A stretch of DNA of 64,000 nt. Origin: Stropharia rugosoannulata (taxonomy: Eukaryota; Basidiomycota; Agaricomycetes; Agaricales; Strophariaceae). The stretch covers positions 1,612,001 through 1,676,000 of the forward strand of contig JANCIK010000012.1 in assembly GCA_028532985.1 (NCBI GenBank), written 5' to 3'. The notes beneath the pieces were generated by a model. It did no database searches. It was not told the DNA's origin and was given only the letters and a program-made list of their open reading frames with translations. A program made the translations under genes and the position numbers. Shown one piece after another: positions 10,891-20,437 of this stretch. Position 1 is the first letter of the stretch. Each line of letters opens with the position of its first letter.

Positions 10891-13800
10891 ATGCCTGCCG
10901 CATGGACATCCGATGAGCAATCGGCTTTTCTTGAAGCCCGCCTCGATGAATACAGAAGCTTAAATGAAGGCGGCCAGATATACGGCCCCTTCTGGACTGC
11001 GATATTGCACGCATGGTTTCTATCATGGCCAGCAATTGATGAGCTTTTCCCTGGTCGCCAGAAGGAAGAGCTCTCAAAGGAAGAGCTTGACGAACTGCAG
11101 AAGTTGGTGCAGTCACGGATTAAGGTACTAAATATTGTTCAATGTGTACTTGATGTTACACTAATCGTTGCTTAGCAAATCAAAACTTGGTTTCGCTGGC
11201 GCGTTTCCGCGTCGTCGAAAACAGCCACGGGCCGAGGACGCGCACTGAAGTTGCTTCAGAACATGACTAAACGCGGCTCCCGTAATCCGAAGCCCCGTGA
11301 AGCATACCAGCGCCTTCTATATCAAACGAAAATACGTCCACTGGTCATTGAGGCCATGAAGTCCGGAGAGTATACGAACGCGGGTGATCGCCTCAAGTTG
11401 ATCAATCGAATCTCGCAAGAATTTTTTGAGAACGAGGATACAGAGACAAAAGAACATATTCTTGAACAGGTTGCCGCCGAGACCAAAGAACCCGAAGATG
11501 ACGAGGGAAAAGCCGCCTCTCCTCGCTCTGCGGAGCAGTACGATCTGTTAGGAACCATATTTCTCTCAAAGGTCAACTATACTTACAATCTACACATAGC
11601 GCTGTACAACAACTGCCGGCAATGCTTTCCCTTATGTTCGAGGCGCTCTCGAAGGAAACTGGATGGACTTTCACCGTCTTGATGGGCGGCCCGAAACCCT
11701 CAGCCGGCGGACGGATCGAATCGGCCAGGTAGATATATATAGATATGTGCGGGAAGTTTCTTATATAATCACCTACCTCGTATAGTTTCCATTTCAATGA
11801 CGTGACGAATGGCAAGGTTTTCTCTCATGTTTTTACTCCATCTTTCCAAGAGGTGGTGTTGGATCCATTTACTAAATTTTTAGAGGGTCAATACGGTGAG
11901 CACCTCATAGCTATACATATGAATTAGCAACTGATGTATTACAGATAATGAGACTCGACTTTTGCGTAGTGTCCAACAGAACCTGAATGGGACGGATAGC
12001 GGCCTACCCGCTTCGCCGTTGGCAGATTCTTTACCTCACGCAAACAGCAGCCATGAACCATCAGCGGACTACGAGGGTATGACACAGATAGGACGAGAGC
12101 GCAGAAAGAAGGGCAAAGGCAACCCCAAAACCGCAACAGCAGGCGGAGATGGCCTACAGAATTTCGCGGGAGAAAGTGGGAGCACTATTGCTTCGACCGC
12201 GACGCCTCGAGGGCCGATTCCCCTACAGGATTCACCTGACGGTGATTCAAATGCCAGCTCTTCGACCACGACGGCTCTTGGTCCGCCGGGTGGCCTACAT
12301 GATGCGACGCTTCCAGATGCGAGTACAGCAACGCCTCCAGTTCCGAGTACCGTAACACCCTCTGCAACCCTTCCAACTCCGAGTCCCGCGATGCTACCTA
12401 GCCCGAACACAGTGACACAGACAAGTCTGGGTTCCACAACGCTCCCGAATTCAAGCAGCACTACGCCTTCGGTCCCAAGTTCCGAAGGCGACGCAGAAAA
12501 ATCTGCTCCCATCCCGGTCACGCAGGTCACTGGTCTCGCTACGCACGCCCCAGACTGTGAGTCATGCATGACTGACCTCTATGCCTCTCCAGGCTAATGC
12601 ATGATTTGGAATTCCAGTTCCAGTCACCCCGACCTCACCTTTCCCTAGTCTCACGGCTCCACTTGAAGGCTGTCAGTAATGTATAACGCTTCGTGACAGT
12701 TGTGCTAATAGCTAATGCACTGCACCATTTTCAGATGATATGAGCATCGGTGGCTACACACCGCCGTACAACAACTACTCCGGTCAGGGAGAGCAAGGTA
12801 TATTTAATAACATGCTCTTCATGCAGAATCAGGGCGACGTTATGCCAGCATGGGGATGGAACGCTTTGTACGACATGTCGGGTTCTACTGGTACTTTGGG
12901 CGGAGAGAATTATGGCCATGACGTGTCCATGCTCTCGCTATTAAACTCAGATACCTTCGTTGAGCCACCAGTCATTACTAATGTCCCGCATCAATTGGGA
13001 CAATCGTACAATTTTGACTTTACATATATGGGTTGTGACAGTAAGTGCATCACTAACATATAGCATGTATTCTGACGAGTATTTTACAGTACGTACGCCC
13101 ATCGGCGAAGTATCCGCAAGTGATCCGTTGCCCGTAGTAATCCCAACCGATGTATCTTTCACTCCGACACCACCTGTGTCAGTGACGTTCGCTACATTCC
13201 CTGCCGCTGGAACGCCGACAATACAAGAGGTTCAGACGCACGCCATTGAGCCTGTCGCACCGTCACCCCGTGCAACGCAGACTGTGATGTCACCCACATC
13301 CATCGTGTCCCCGCTTGGGTCAATCACAAATCAATCTGCTGCATCCCGTCGCTCTGGTTCGGGACGCACTATCAAGCCTTCAAAGCGCGGGGAAATCATG
13401 AACAGCATCGGCGATAAAACACCAAAGTCCGGGTCGTCAGCTAACAAGGAGAATATCGCTCCTACCTCACTGCCAGAATGGGTACTGCTTGCGAAGGATC
13501 ACCTCTTAGTCCTTGATCTAGGTTCCCTTTGGACGGAGTGTGTTGATCTCTGGATGAAGATTGAAAGCAGGCTAGGGTATGGGATGAAAGCCGGCACCAA
13601 GGTAGGTTTGCTTACTGGTTCAATTTTTTTTTTGACGTATGTTATTAGAATGGGTTGCCATGTACCGCGCAAAGACCATCGGAGTGGACCAAATTCACGT
13701 CCGGAACACGCGCCGCGGGCGAGCATAACTACGGCGCTCAACCCACTATTGCTGACTCTGCTGAGTTTGGCATCGCAGTCGTGAAGTGGTGGCATGCTAT

Positions 13801-14179
13801 GCAGCCCGAAGAAAGACACTCGTCAGATCTCATGCCAACTGCCATGTACCACAGCGCTCGCGAGGGCACTTGGGACCACCTTTTCAAGGCAGGTCCCAAT
13901 GGACTTGTTTCGCTGATGACGCTTTCGGTTTGGTGGGGCCGAGCGCTACTCGAACGTACCAAATTCCAGGATGATAGTAGCGCGATGTGGTCTGCTTACA
14001 TAAATGATCTCAAGCTCACCTTGCAATCTATATTTGCAGCCATTCCAAACGAAGCCAAGAAGCGTAAGAGGGTTACAGATAAAGATTCTGTGTCCAGAAC
14101 CAAACGGTATGTATTATTATTTCTCTCACATTTTCGGTCCATCATTGACATTTAATTATAATGTAGTGTCTGTGCGTAA
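10891..14179 (+). CDS. Large KDZ-associated gene, 932 aa, unknown function
   Basis: Ten exons are proposed: 10891-11124, 11176-11546, 11600-11728, 11786-11895, 11945-12556, 12618-12671, 12735-13040, 13090-13601, 13649-14106 and 14167-14179. All phases agree. The N-terminal third (MPAAWTSDEQSAF..., IKTWFRW, AYQRLLYQTKIRPLV, QQLPAMLSLMFEAL, GWTFTVLMGG) and the C-terminal part (LGYGMKAGT, WWHAMQPE, WWGRALL) match a protein family I associate with basidiomycete KDZ elements. The middle is Ser/Thr/Pro-rich and probably disordered. 'TWFRW' recalls the recognition helix of homeodomain-like folds, but the rest of the fold is not evident. One intron (12557-12617) contains GTCATGCATGAC. Function is unknown; a DNA-binding helper of transposition is a guess. 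Confidence 0.8.
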
Positions 14180-15427
14180 AAATTACGCCTTTCTTGATCT
14201 GGCTTGTTGTAACTTATGAGTCTATGTATCTTGTACAACTTAATATCACTGGTGTTTATTTTGTGTTATGTGGACGGTGTACGACCTGGTTATGCAAGAC
14301 TCGAGTTGTTAGGTCAGGGAGTCACGACTAGTTATGCAAGACGTGAGCGGATCCGTAGGGGCCAAGTTGTGCATAACATTGTGCATAACTCTATCGCTGT
14401 CTATCTGGTTGACTCTTGCATGACCAGTTTACTTTGTGTTATGTGGACGGCGTACGACCTGGTTATGCAAGACTCGAGTTGTTAGGTCAGGGAGTCACGA
14501 CTAGTTATGCAAGACGTGAGCGGGTCCGTAGGGGCCAAGTTGTGCATAACATTGTGCATAACTCTATCGCTGTCTATCCGGTTGACTCTTGCATGACCAG
14601 GCCATTAATGCAAGACAGTACGACGCCATCTCTGCTAGTTTGTACGCGTCGTCCAATCACATAAGAGTCAGGTTATGCATGACCGAGAGCACCGGACTAC
14701 TGATCAAGTCATGCACAACTCTACTGACCTTTTGATGACAGGCTGGCCGAGGCTGCCCCCTTACAAACGCTAAGGTAAGGAAACGCTAAGGTAAGGCCTT
14801 CGTCATAGTGCATCATGCAGTATCACGAACACGCGCCAAGAAAACACAATTTGGATAAACGGCGGGTATGCGCACGCACGCACGCACTAATAGAAGAAAT
14901 ACATAGTCCTATCTACTGAATTGTTGCTATAAAGGCCGCCCGCCCGCCCGCCGGAAGCTGCGGGTCAAGCAAAGGGAATGGGGTGCGCATAGATAGCTCG
15001 TAACGAGAGCAGCGTTGAAGCACTGGGGCCAAACAGTGAGGGTAGAGTATGGCTTTGGTTCGGACAGGCAGGTGGCCAGCGGGGGAGCGGGGGGCAGCGG
15101 GGGGAGCAGCGGGGAAAGCGGGAGCAGCAGGGCAAGCAGGGTAGCGGCCGCATATGCCGGGTGTGGGGAGCTGGTTCGGGAACAGCAGGTCTAAATATAA
15201 AGTAAACTAGATCAGTTCATGCAGCGACGCTTTTAGAAAGGGCGCGCAGACGCATTACCAATATTGGGGAGGGGGCGGGGATGGGGGCGTGAGAGGAAAA
15301 CGGCGATGGAGGCGTGCGAGGAAAACAGCGATGGATATCCGGAGGAACGGTGGGGGTTTGGTATGGGATTATGCATGATCATGCATGACAACGCAGGGGA
15401 TCAGGACGGGATCAGGACCCTCTATAA
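14180..15427. repeat. KDZ right subterminal region
   Basis: No gene is seen. TTATGCAAGAC, TTGTGCATAAC, CTTGCATGACC and ATGCATGAC variants recur, mirroring the left end. Short simple repeats lie near 14768 (CGCTAAGGTAAGG twice), 14871 (GCAC units) and 14938 (CCCG units). A G-rich stretch runs from 15060 to 15140. Confidence 0.55.
14261..14606. repeat. 173-bp tandem duplication in the KDZ right end
   Basis: Two units starting at 14261 and 14434 are nearly identical. Each holds two TTATGCAAGAC sites, two TTGTGCATAAC-type sites and one CTTGCATGACC site. Apparent small reading frames here are products of the repeat and not genes. Confidence 0.75.
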
Positions 15428-15499
15428 CTATAGAGTATTATGCATCACTGGCCTTCTACAGTTACAGTAAGTTGTGCATGACCCTAGCAGTATGAGGTG
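15428..15499 (-). repeat. KDZ right terminal inverted repeat
   Basis: This is the partner of 1585-1656. Read on the minus strand it begins CACCTCATACTGCTAG. The right AGTACAA target duplication follows at 15500-15506. Confidence 0.85.
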
Positions 15500-16927
15500 A
15501 GTACAAGACCCAAGGATATGAGCGAGCGGGAGTATCAGAATTTCATCCGCAACACACGAAACTTCTTCTTAGACAAGGATGGACGGATGTACCGGCGCTC
15601 AGTGGACGAGGCACATAAGCTGGTAGTTGATCCCGCTCAGCGGACGCGCATGTTGCGCGCCGCGCATGACAGTTTGGGGCACAGAGGCGCATACGCCACA
15701 CGCAAACTGCTAATGGAGCGCTTCTGGTGGCCAGAGCTGGAGCGGGATGTCTACTGGTATGTCAAGACATGCCATGTGTGTCAGCTGAGGCAAAAGACGA
15801 TTATCCAGATTCCGCGGACGGAGACACATACGCCTTCCATCTTCCAGCAGCTACACGCGGACACTATGCACATGTCACCTGCCTCGAATGGGTATAACTA
15901 CATAGTGCACGGACGGTGTGCGCTGAGCTCATGGGTGGAAGGTCGTCCGCTGAAGAAAGAGAACGCAAGGGCGATAGCGCAGTGGATGTTTGAGGATATT
16001 ATCTGCCGCTGGGGATGTCTTAGAGAGATAATCACAGATAACGGTGGACCGTTCCGCGCAGCGCTCAAGTACTTAGAAAAGAAGTATGGTATTACAGGGA
16101 TTACAATCTCAGCATACAACTCTCAGGCGAACGGAAAGATAGAGCGGCCCCATTGGGACATCAGACAAATGTTGTGGAAAGCGTGTGGAGGTACCGAGGG
16201 TGCACATAAGCGCTGGAGCAAGTTCTTCTACCATGTGCTATGGGCGGACCACGTTACAGTGCGCCGCGGATTTGGGTGTTCACCCTTCTTCATGGTCACT
16301 GGCGCGCACCCGATACTACCACTGGACATCGCTGAAGCGACGTGGCTGGTCAAGTTACCAGATCGGGTACTTACCACAGAGGAGTTAGTAGGGTATCGTG
16401 CGCGCGCGCTGGCCAAACATAGGGACACAGTGGAGGAGATGCGTCAGCGGGTGTCGAAGATAAAGCGGGATGCTATCAGAGAGTTTGAGCGAAAACACTC
16501 CGCTAAGATTAGGGACTATGCGTTCAAACCCGGCGATGTCGTACTGATGCGTAACTCTGGCATTGAGTCCAGCTTAAATCGCAAAATGTTGGCGCGCTGG
16601 AATGGACCATACATTGTTATCGCGCGGAAGGAAGGTGGCGCTTATCTAGTCGCTGAGCTGGATGGGTCGGTGCTGAAAGACAAAGTCGCAGCATTCCGCT
16701 TAATACCCTACTTTGCCAGGCGCCAGCTGAAGCTGCCAGCGGACTTAGACGATATCATTGATCAAACACGCGAGAACCTTAACAAGATGATGTCAGCGCC
16801 AGACTACGAGCTGGCCATACCTAAAGACTATATCTTTGATGAACCAGGAGTGGTTTCAGGCAGCGGTCAAGTCTCAGCGGACGAAGAAGATGATGATGAG
16901 GATGGGTGGGCGGAGCCCGATGCTTAG
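15500..16927 (+). CDS. Ty3/gypsy element 1 pol, integrase part (interrupted)
   Basis: This continues the pol frame from 1584 after the KDZ insertion and inserts element cDNA into the genome. Order: HHCC zinc domain (HDSLGH...CHVCQ, near 15665-15785); catalytic core with HADT, ITDNGGPF and GKIERPHWD as the D, D and E residues; then a C-terminal domain (PGDVVLMRNSGIESS...RWNGPYIV). It ends in an acidic tail (SADEEDDDEDGW). There is no chromodomain. The first codons (S-T) belong to the duplicated target. Intact apart from the split. Confidence 0.92.
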   Translation, partial: STRPKDMSEREYQNFIRNTRNFFLDKDGRMYRRSVDEAHKLVVDPAQRTRMLRAAHDSLGHRGAYATRKLLMERFWWPELERDVYWYVKTCHVCQLRQKTIIQIPRTETHTPSIFQQLHADTMHMSPASNGYNYIVHGRCALSSWVEGRPLKKENARAIAQWMFEDIICRWGCLREIITDNGGPFRAALKYLEKKYGITGITISAYNSQANGKIERPHWDIRQMLWKACGGTEGAHKRWSKFFYHVLWADHVTVRRGFGCSPFFMVTGAHPILPLDIAEATWLVKLPDRVLTTEELVGYRARALAKHRDTVEEMRQRVSKIKRDAIREFERKHSAKIRDYAFKPGDVVLMRNSGIESSLNRKMLARWNGPYIVIARKEGGAYLVAELDGSVLKDKVAAFRLIPYFARRQLKLPADLDDIIDQTRENLNKMMSAPDYELAIPKDYIFDEPGVVSGSGQVSADEEDDDEDGWAEPDA

Positions 16928-17048
16928 AGGCATAAAAGTAGAAAAGGAGACCACAATAGAATGTATTGGGTAAACTAAAGGAGAAAGGTACAAAAGAAAC
17001 TAGCTAAGGACCACTTTGAGGCGCTCAGCGGAGTAATTAAGAGGGCCA

Positions 17049-18363
17049 TCACTGCAGCGCGGGCTCCTCAGCGGGGCTGGTCCCAGTCAAATCCAAGCTG
17101 CGCTGTAAAGTCTCTAACTCTTTAACGAGCAGAGCGCGGCGCTTCAGGATGAAGTCAATCTTGTGCAAGTCACAGATGATCTCAGCTTGCAAGTCTCCGA
17201 TGAGACGGCGAGTGACGAGCTCGGACGGGTTCCCGGTGTTCAGCGGTTCCTTAATGAGGTTGGTAGCAGTGTCGAGACAGGCATTGACCTTGTCATTCGA
17301 GAGAGTAAGATTGGTACCTAAAAGAGGATGACATAGTTCAGCGGACGCAACAGAGAAGAGTGAGGGCAAAGAGCGCACCCTGTACAATGAAAGGGGAATC
17401 GGCGAAAGTAGGAACGCCGTCAGCGCCGAGACGGGCCTTCTTAGAGGAAGCGTCGTGGAACGGTGTGTTGCGCGGAGAGCGCCGGTTGTCAGAGGAGCGG
17501 AGTGTCATGCCGCGGCCAAGCGCACGAGCGCGATGTCCGCTGGCCTCAGTACGCTCCCGCTGACATGGAAGTGAGAAAGTAACGGGGGAGGGAAAACGCA
17601 ACAAAACGAACCTGACGAGGAGTGTCGGGAGGAGGCGCTGAGCGCTTCTTCGAGGGACTAGGCTCTGGGGTATTCTGGCGGCTAGGTACTCCGCCCTCAG
17701 TGGCAGCCTCGATCTTGTCATCGAGGGCCATCTTTTTAAGGAGGAGGTACAGCTGCATGTTAGTAATATCTAAAAGAGCGAAGGAAGTCAGTCACACCTT
17801 GTCATCATCAGAATCGGGGGAGGAGGTACCTCCAGGGGCAGAGACCGTCTCAGGATCGGCAGCGGAGCGCGAGAGGAGGCGAACGTTGCGCTGAGTGGAC
17901 GGTTAAAGGGATAATAAGAGGCAGCAAGCGCATAGCGTACTGGTCCGGTGGGAGTATGCATGCGCTGACGCGAAGCAGCGGCTTTCGCTTTTAAAACTTG
18001 CTCATGCAGAGTGATAAAAGCGTTGGCAGCGGGAGAGAAAGTGCGGAAGTGGTGATCCGCCTCCAAGGAGGTGTAGATGGCACGCGTCTCGTTGAGAATA
18101 TCAACAGCCTCGCTGTTATTAATGATACGAGTAATGCCGCCGTGGGGATCACGCCAGCGGTTCTAAAAAGTTCGAGTGGTCAGCGGAGTAAAAGACCCAG
18201 CGGACCAGCTGAGTGTTGTGCGTACTAAGTCAATAGCCAGAAGCTCGAGGCTCCCGGTATAGTTGGAAGGCATGGCGGAAGCCAAGCCCCTGATATCTTG
18301 GATTAATGCCAGCTGATGCTTGACATTACTAAAGTTGTACAGCGGAGCGGGTGCGTTGGACAT
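17049..18363 (-). CDS. Element 1 antisense gene 1 (347 aa), unknown
   Basis: Six exons (18363-18226, 18162-17941, 17890-17798, 17752-17612, 17559-17379, 17317-17049) stay in phase. The third intron is 45 nt and carries a TTACTAACA branch site. The protein has helical N- and C-terminal parts (MSNAPAPLYNFSNVKHQ...; LVTRRLIGDLQAEIICDLHKIDF) around a Ser/Pro-rich, basic middle (PSPSKKRSAPPPDTPRQ). It is convergent with pol, 121 bp from the pol stop. I do not recognise the family. The arrangement matches element 2 copy B, where spliced genes also oppose pol. Confidence 0.65.
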
Positions 18364-18815
18364 GAGTGGCTGAGTGATTGAAAGTATGACAGTAGGGCAT
18401 ATATATAGGCTCAGCGGAGTGCAGAGGACCTAATGAGGGGCGGCCAGTGGCGAGGAATGTGGCATCCCAGCGGACCAGACTCCCAGCGGAGTTATGGTAT
18501 GAACGCTGGAGGTAGAGACAGGCCACCACATGCAGGCTCGCATAAAACGGGGTGCAGAGCGGGAGCAGTTGATATACGAAATGAGATCCAGCAGAGAGGC
18601 GCGCCTAGCTGAAAGCGCTCAGCGGAGGCTGATCGTGTGATTACCGCATTTGGAAAAATTATGTCTGAATCAGGTATTGGCACCGACAATACATAGTGCC
18701 TAACTAGATACTTGTCATTTCAAATAGCTATGGAGGAGCCACATGTAGAGCCATTTACTCTGGTTACTGTAACAAGGGTATTCTACGGAGTAAACCAAGG
18801 AAGGGGCGCAATGCC
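18364..18815. other. Intergenic, CAGCGGA-rich
   Basis: No supported gene is seen between antisense genes 1 and 2. Four CAGCGGA copies lie within 18410-18630. TATATATAGG near 18399 could be a TATA element for the minus-strand gene starting at 18363. Confidence 0.35.
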
Positions 18816-19362
18816 TCAAACATCCTGACATAATCCTGGTCTCAGCGCAGCGGAGAAGGAAGAGAAAAGGGGACAGACGGGGAAGAAGTCCTCCTGGTAG
18901 AAATGCTGGGCGGCATAATGGAGGCGTTGAAAGTGTTCGGTGTGATTAAGAACGCCGTAGCGCTCAGCGTCGTTGGTACCACACAGGCGAAGCACAAGTT
19001 CGGTGTAATACAGCTGAGCGCAGAGATGAGAAAGAAGCGGTGAATGACAGGTGGACTCGGTCAGCTCTAGGCCGCGCTGCACGGACTACTCAGTGGAAAG
19101 TGCATGGCCAGCGGAGAAAGGGGCTTACGGCGTGATCTTGAACTCGGTTAAGCAGCGGGAGGCAGACACCCATAGGTAGCTGTTCCTCCACAGCGGAGTC
19201 CAGAATATAGTGAAGGGCAGTTATATAGATTCGGCATACTCGGGCTACATCGTGGGGAGGAATGTCACTCAGCGGACGTCTAGACAAAGCATCGAGACGA
19301 AGGATGCGAGGATCGGAATGTGCAAGTAATAAGAGATTACTCTCAGCGGACAAGGAGGGCAT
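18816..19362 (-). CDS. Element 1 antisense gene 2 (167 aa), unknown
   Basis: Two exons (19362-19129 and 19085-18816, intron 43 nt with GTAAGC...GAGTAG) remain in phase. The predicted protein is mostly helical, with many Leu, His and Arg residues (LLLLAHSDPRILRLDALSRR; EHFQRLHYAAQHFYQEDFF). No motif or family is recognised. A CAGCGGA copy lies inside the coding sequence and another in the intron. Confidence 0.55.
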
Positions 19363-19431
19363 GTTGACGTATACGAATACAGACAGAGGGAGTTATATTA
19401 TATACGTAGATGGTCAGTGCAGCGGACCGCC

Positions 19432-19904
19432 CTAATCAGAGCACACGTCGTCTACGATGAGCGCGGCATCAGGGTCCACTTCTTGAACATCGGCTGCAAT
19501 TCGCTCAGAAGAAGGCAGCAGATGGAATGGCATGCCCAGATGACTGTATCGGTCGAGAACACGTAAGGCGGCATTACTGAGTAGGCGGGGGTCAAAGTGA
19601 TCATCGCTGAACTTCCGCTGGGCGCGGGCCTCATAAAACACGATGGTCATGAGGAACGATAGAAATTGACGATTAAAGTCAACGAATCTCAGCGGAAGGG
19701 TAATACGATCCTGTGGAAAATAGTCAGCGGAGTAGAATCTATGGAAGTAGGCCTTACCAGAGCACGGACAACCGCCTGCGCGGACTGCAATGGCAAATGG
19801 AGCGTGGTCTCAGCGGAGTCTTCGGTGAGCTCAGCATGGACAGCCAGCTGCTTGAGGATGCAGGTGAACTGGCGGGCGACGTTGGTATGCTGGTAGCGTT
19901 GCAT
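19432..19904 (-). CDS. Element 1 antisense gene 3 (141 aa), unknown
   Basis: Two exons (19904-19758 and 19710-19432, intron 47 nt with GTAAGG...CCACAG) are in phase. The sequence begins MQRYQHTNVARQFTCILKQL and contains TLPLRFVDFNRQFLSFL, an acidic C-terminus and no recognised domain. The start lies about 28 bp from a hairpin plus purine tract (19933-19967), as antisense gene B1 lies beside the same module in element 2. Confidence 0.55.
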
Positions 19905-20437
19905 GACTAAAGGAAGAAGAATAAAGGGTCTGTCAACTGAGGACAGTTGATTTTATAGTGAAGGGGAGAAAGGCCGCTAAAAGAGGGCCACGGAGCACGT
20001 ATGGGGAAAGAAGTCCGCTGAGCAGACCTGAACATAGGTTCAGAGAACGGAAGACTTTAGCAGACACAAGGAGAAAAGAGTCAGGGCAATCAGCATAGCC
20101 GAAGCGCGGGGTCAGCGGGGCATGTTGCTACAACGAAGAGAGAAGCTCAGCTGAGAGAGATGCGGGAAAGAAAGGAAGATAAGAGATAACAAGGAAAGAC
20201 GCTTACACAAGGGAGCTGGTGGGCATGACTAGTCTCAGCTGAGCGGGGCCCCACCTGGAAAAAGAGAACTTAGAGGTCACACAAAAAGAAGGACAAGAAA
20301 AGCATATTTTGAGTATTTCTAAAACAGTTAAAACTACATTACATATGCTAGATAATGTAGACAAGAGGCAGACCACACAAGAAAATAAAATAAAAGACCA
20401 GAAGGCCTGAAGAAAGGAACCCCCAGGGGCAAGCGAA
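19905..20437. other. Intergenic with an internal hairpin/polypurine module
   Basis: No gene is seen. It contains the hairpin listed separately and long purine-rich stretches. CAGCGGA is absent from about 19816 to 21577, the longest motif-free gap in element 1, which may mark a composite junction. Confidence 0.35.
19933..19967 (+). promoter_or_regulatory. Hairpin (AGGA loop) plus purine tract, internal copy
   Basis: TCAACTG-AGGA-CAGTTGA forms a perfect 7-bp stem at 19933-19950, followed by an A/T spacer and GAAGGGGAGAAAGG. It is the same layout as the module just before the probable 3' LTR at 22831. It may be a relic priming site, or mark an older 3' end of element 1. Confidence 0.5.

Larger units (their letters stand above)
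1585..15499. mobile_element. KDZ-superfamily DNA transposon, 13,915 bp, apparently complete
   Basis: The element is bounded by 72-bp imperfect terminal inverted repeats (54 of 72 positions match by hand alignment) and by AGTACAA target duplications. It encodes a KDZ transposase on the minus strand and at least four further spliced genes. It splits a gypsy pol gene. Base composition and motif content change sharply at both borders: CAGCGGA is common outside and almost absent inside, while GTCATGCATGAC-like sites are common inside only. KDZ (Kyakuja-Dileera-Zisupton) elements are known from basidiomycetes and often carry cargo genes. Every proposed transposase exon is in phase, so this copy may be autonomous. 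Confidence 0.88.

Noticed and set aside
11176..11250. Homeodomain call from IKTWFRW in the 932-aa KDZ gene
   Set aside because: Only the recognition-helix-like tetrad fits. Helices 1-2 and spacing are not evident, so no domain is claimed.
14216..14664. Two similar frames of 82-89 aa
   Set aside because: They are by-products of the 173-bp tandem repeat in the KDZ right end.
1585..15499. TET/JBP dioxygenase cargo, known from some fungal KDZ elements
   Set aside because: No HxD...H iron-binding pattern or matching gene was found in this element.
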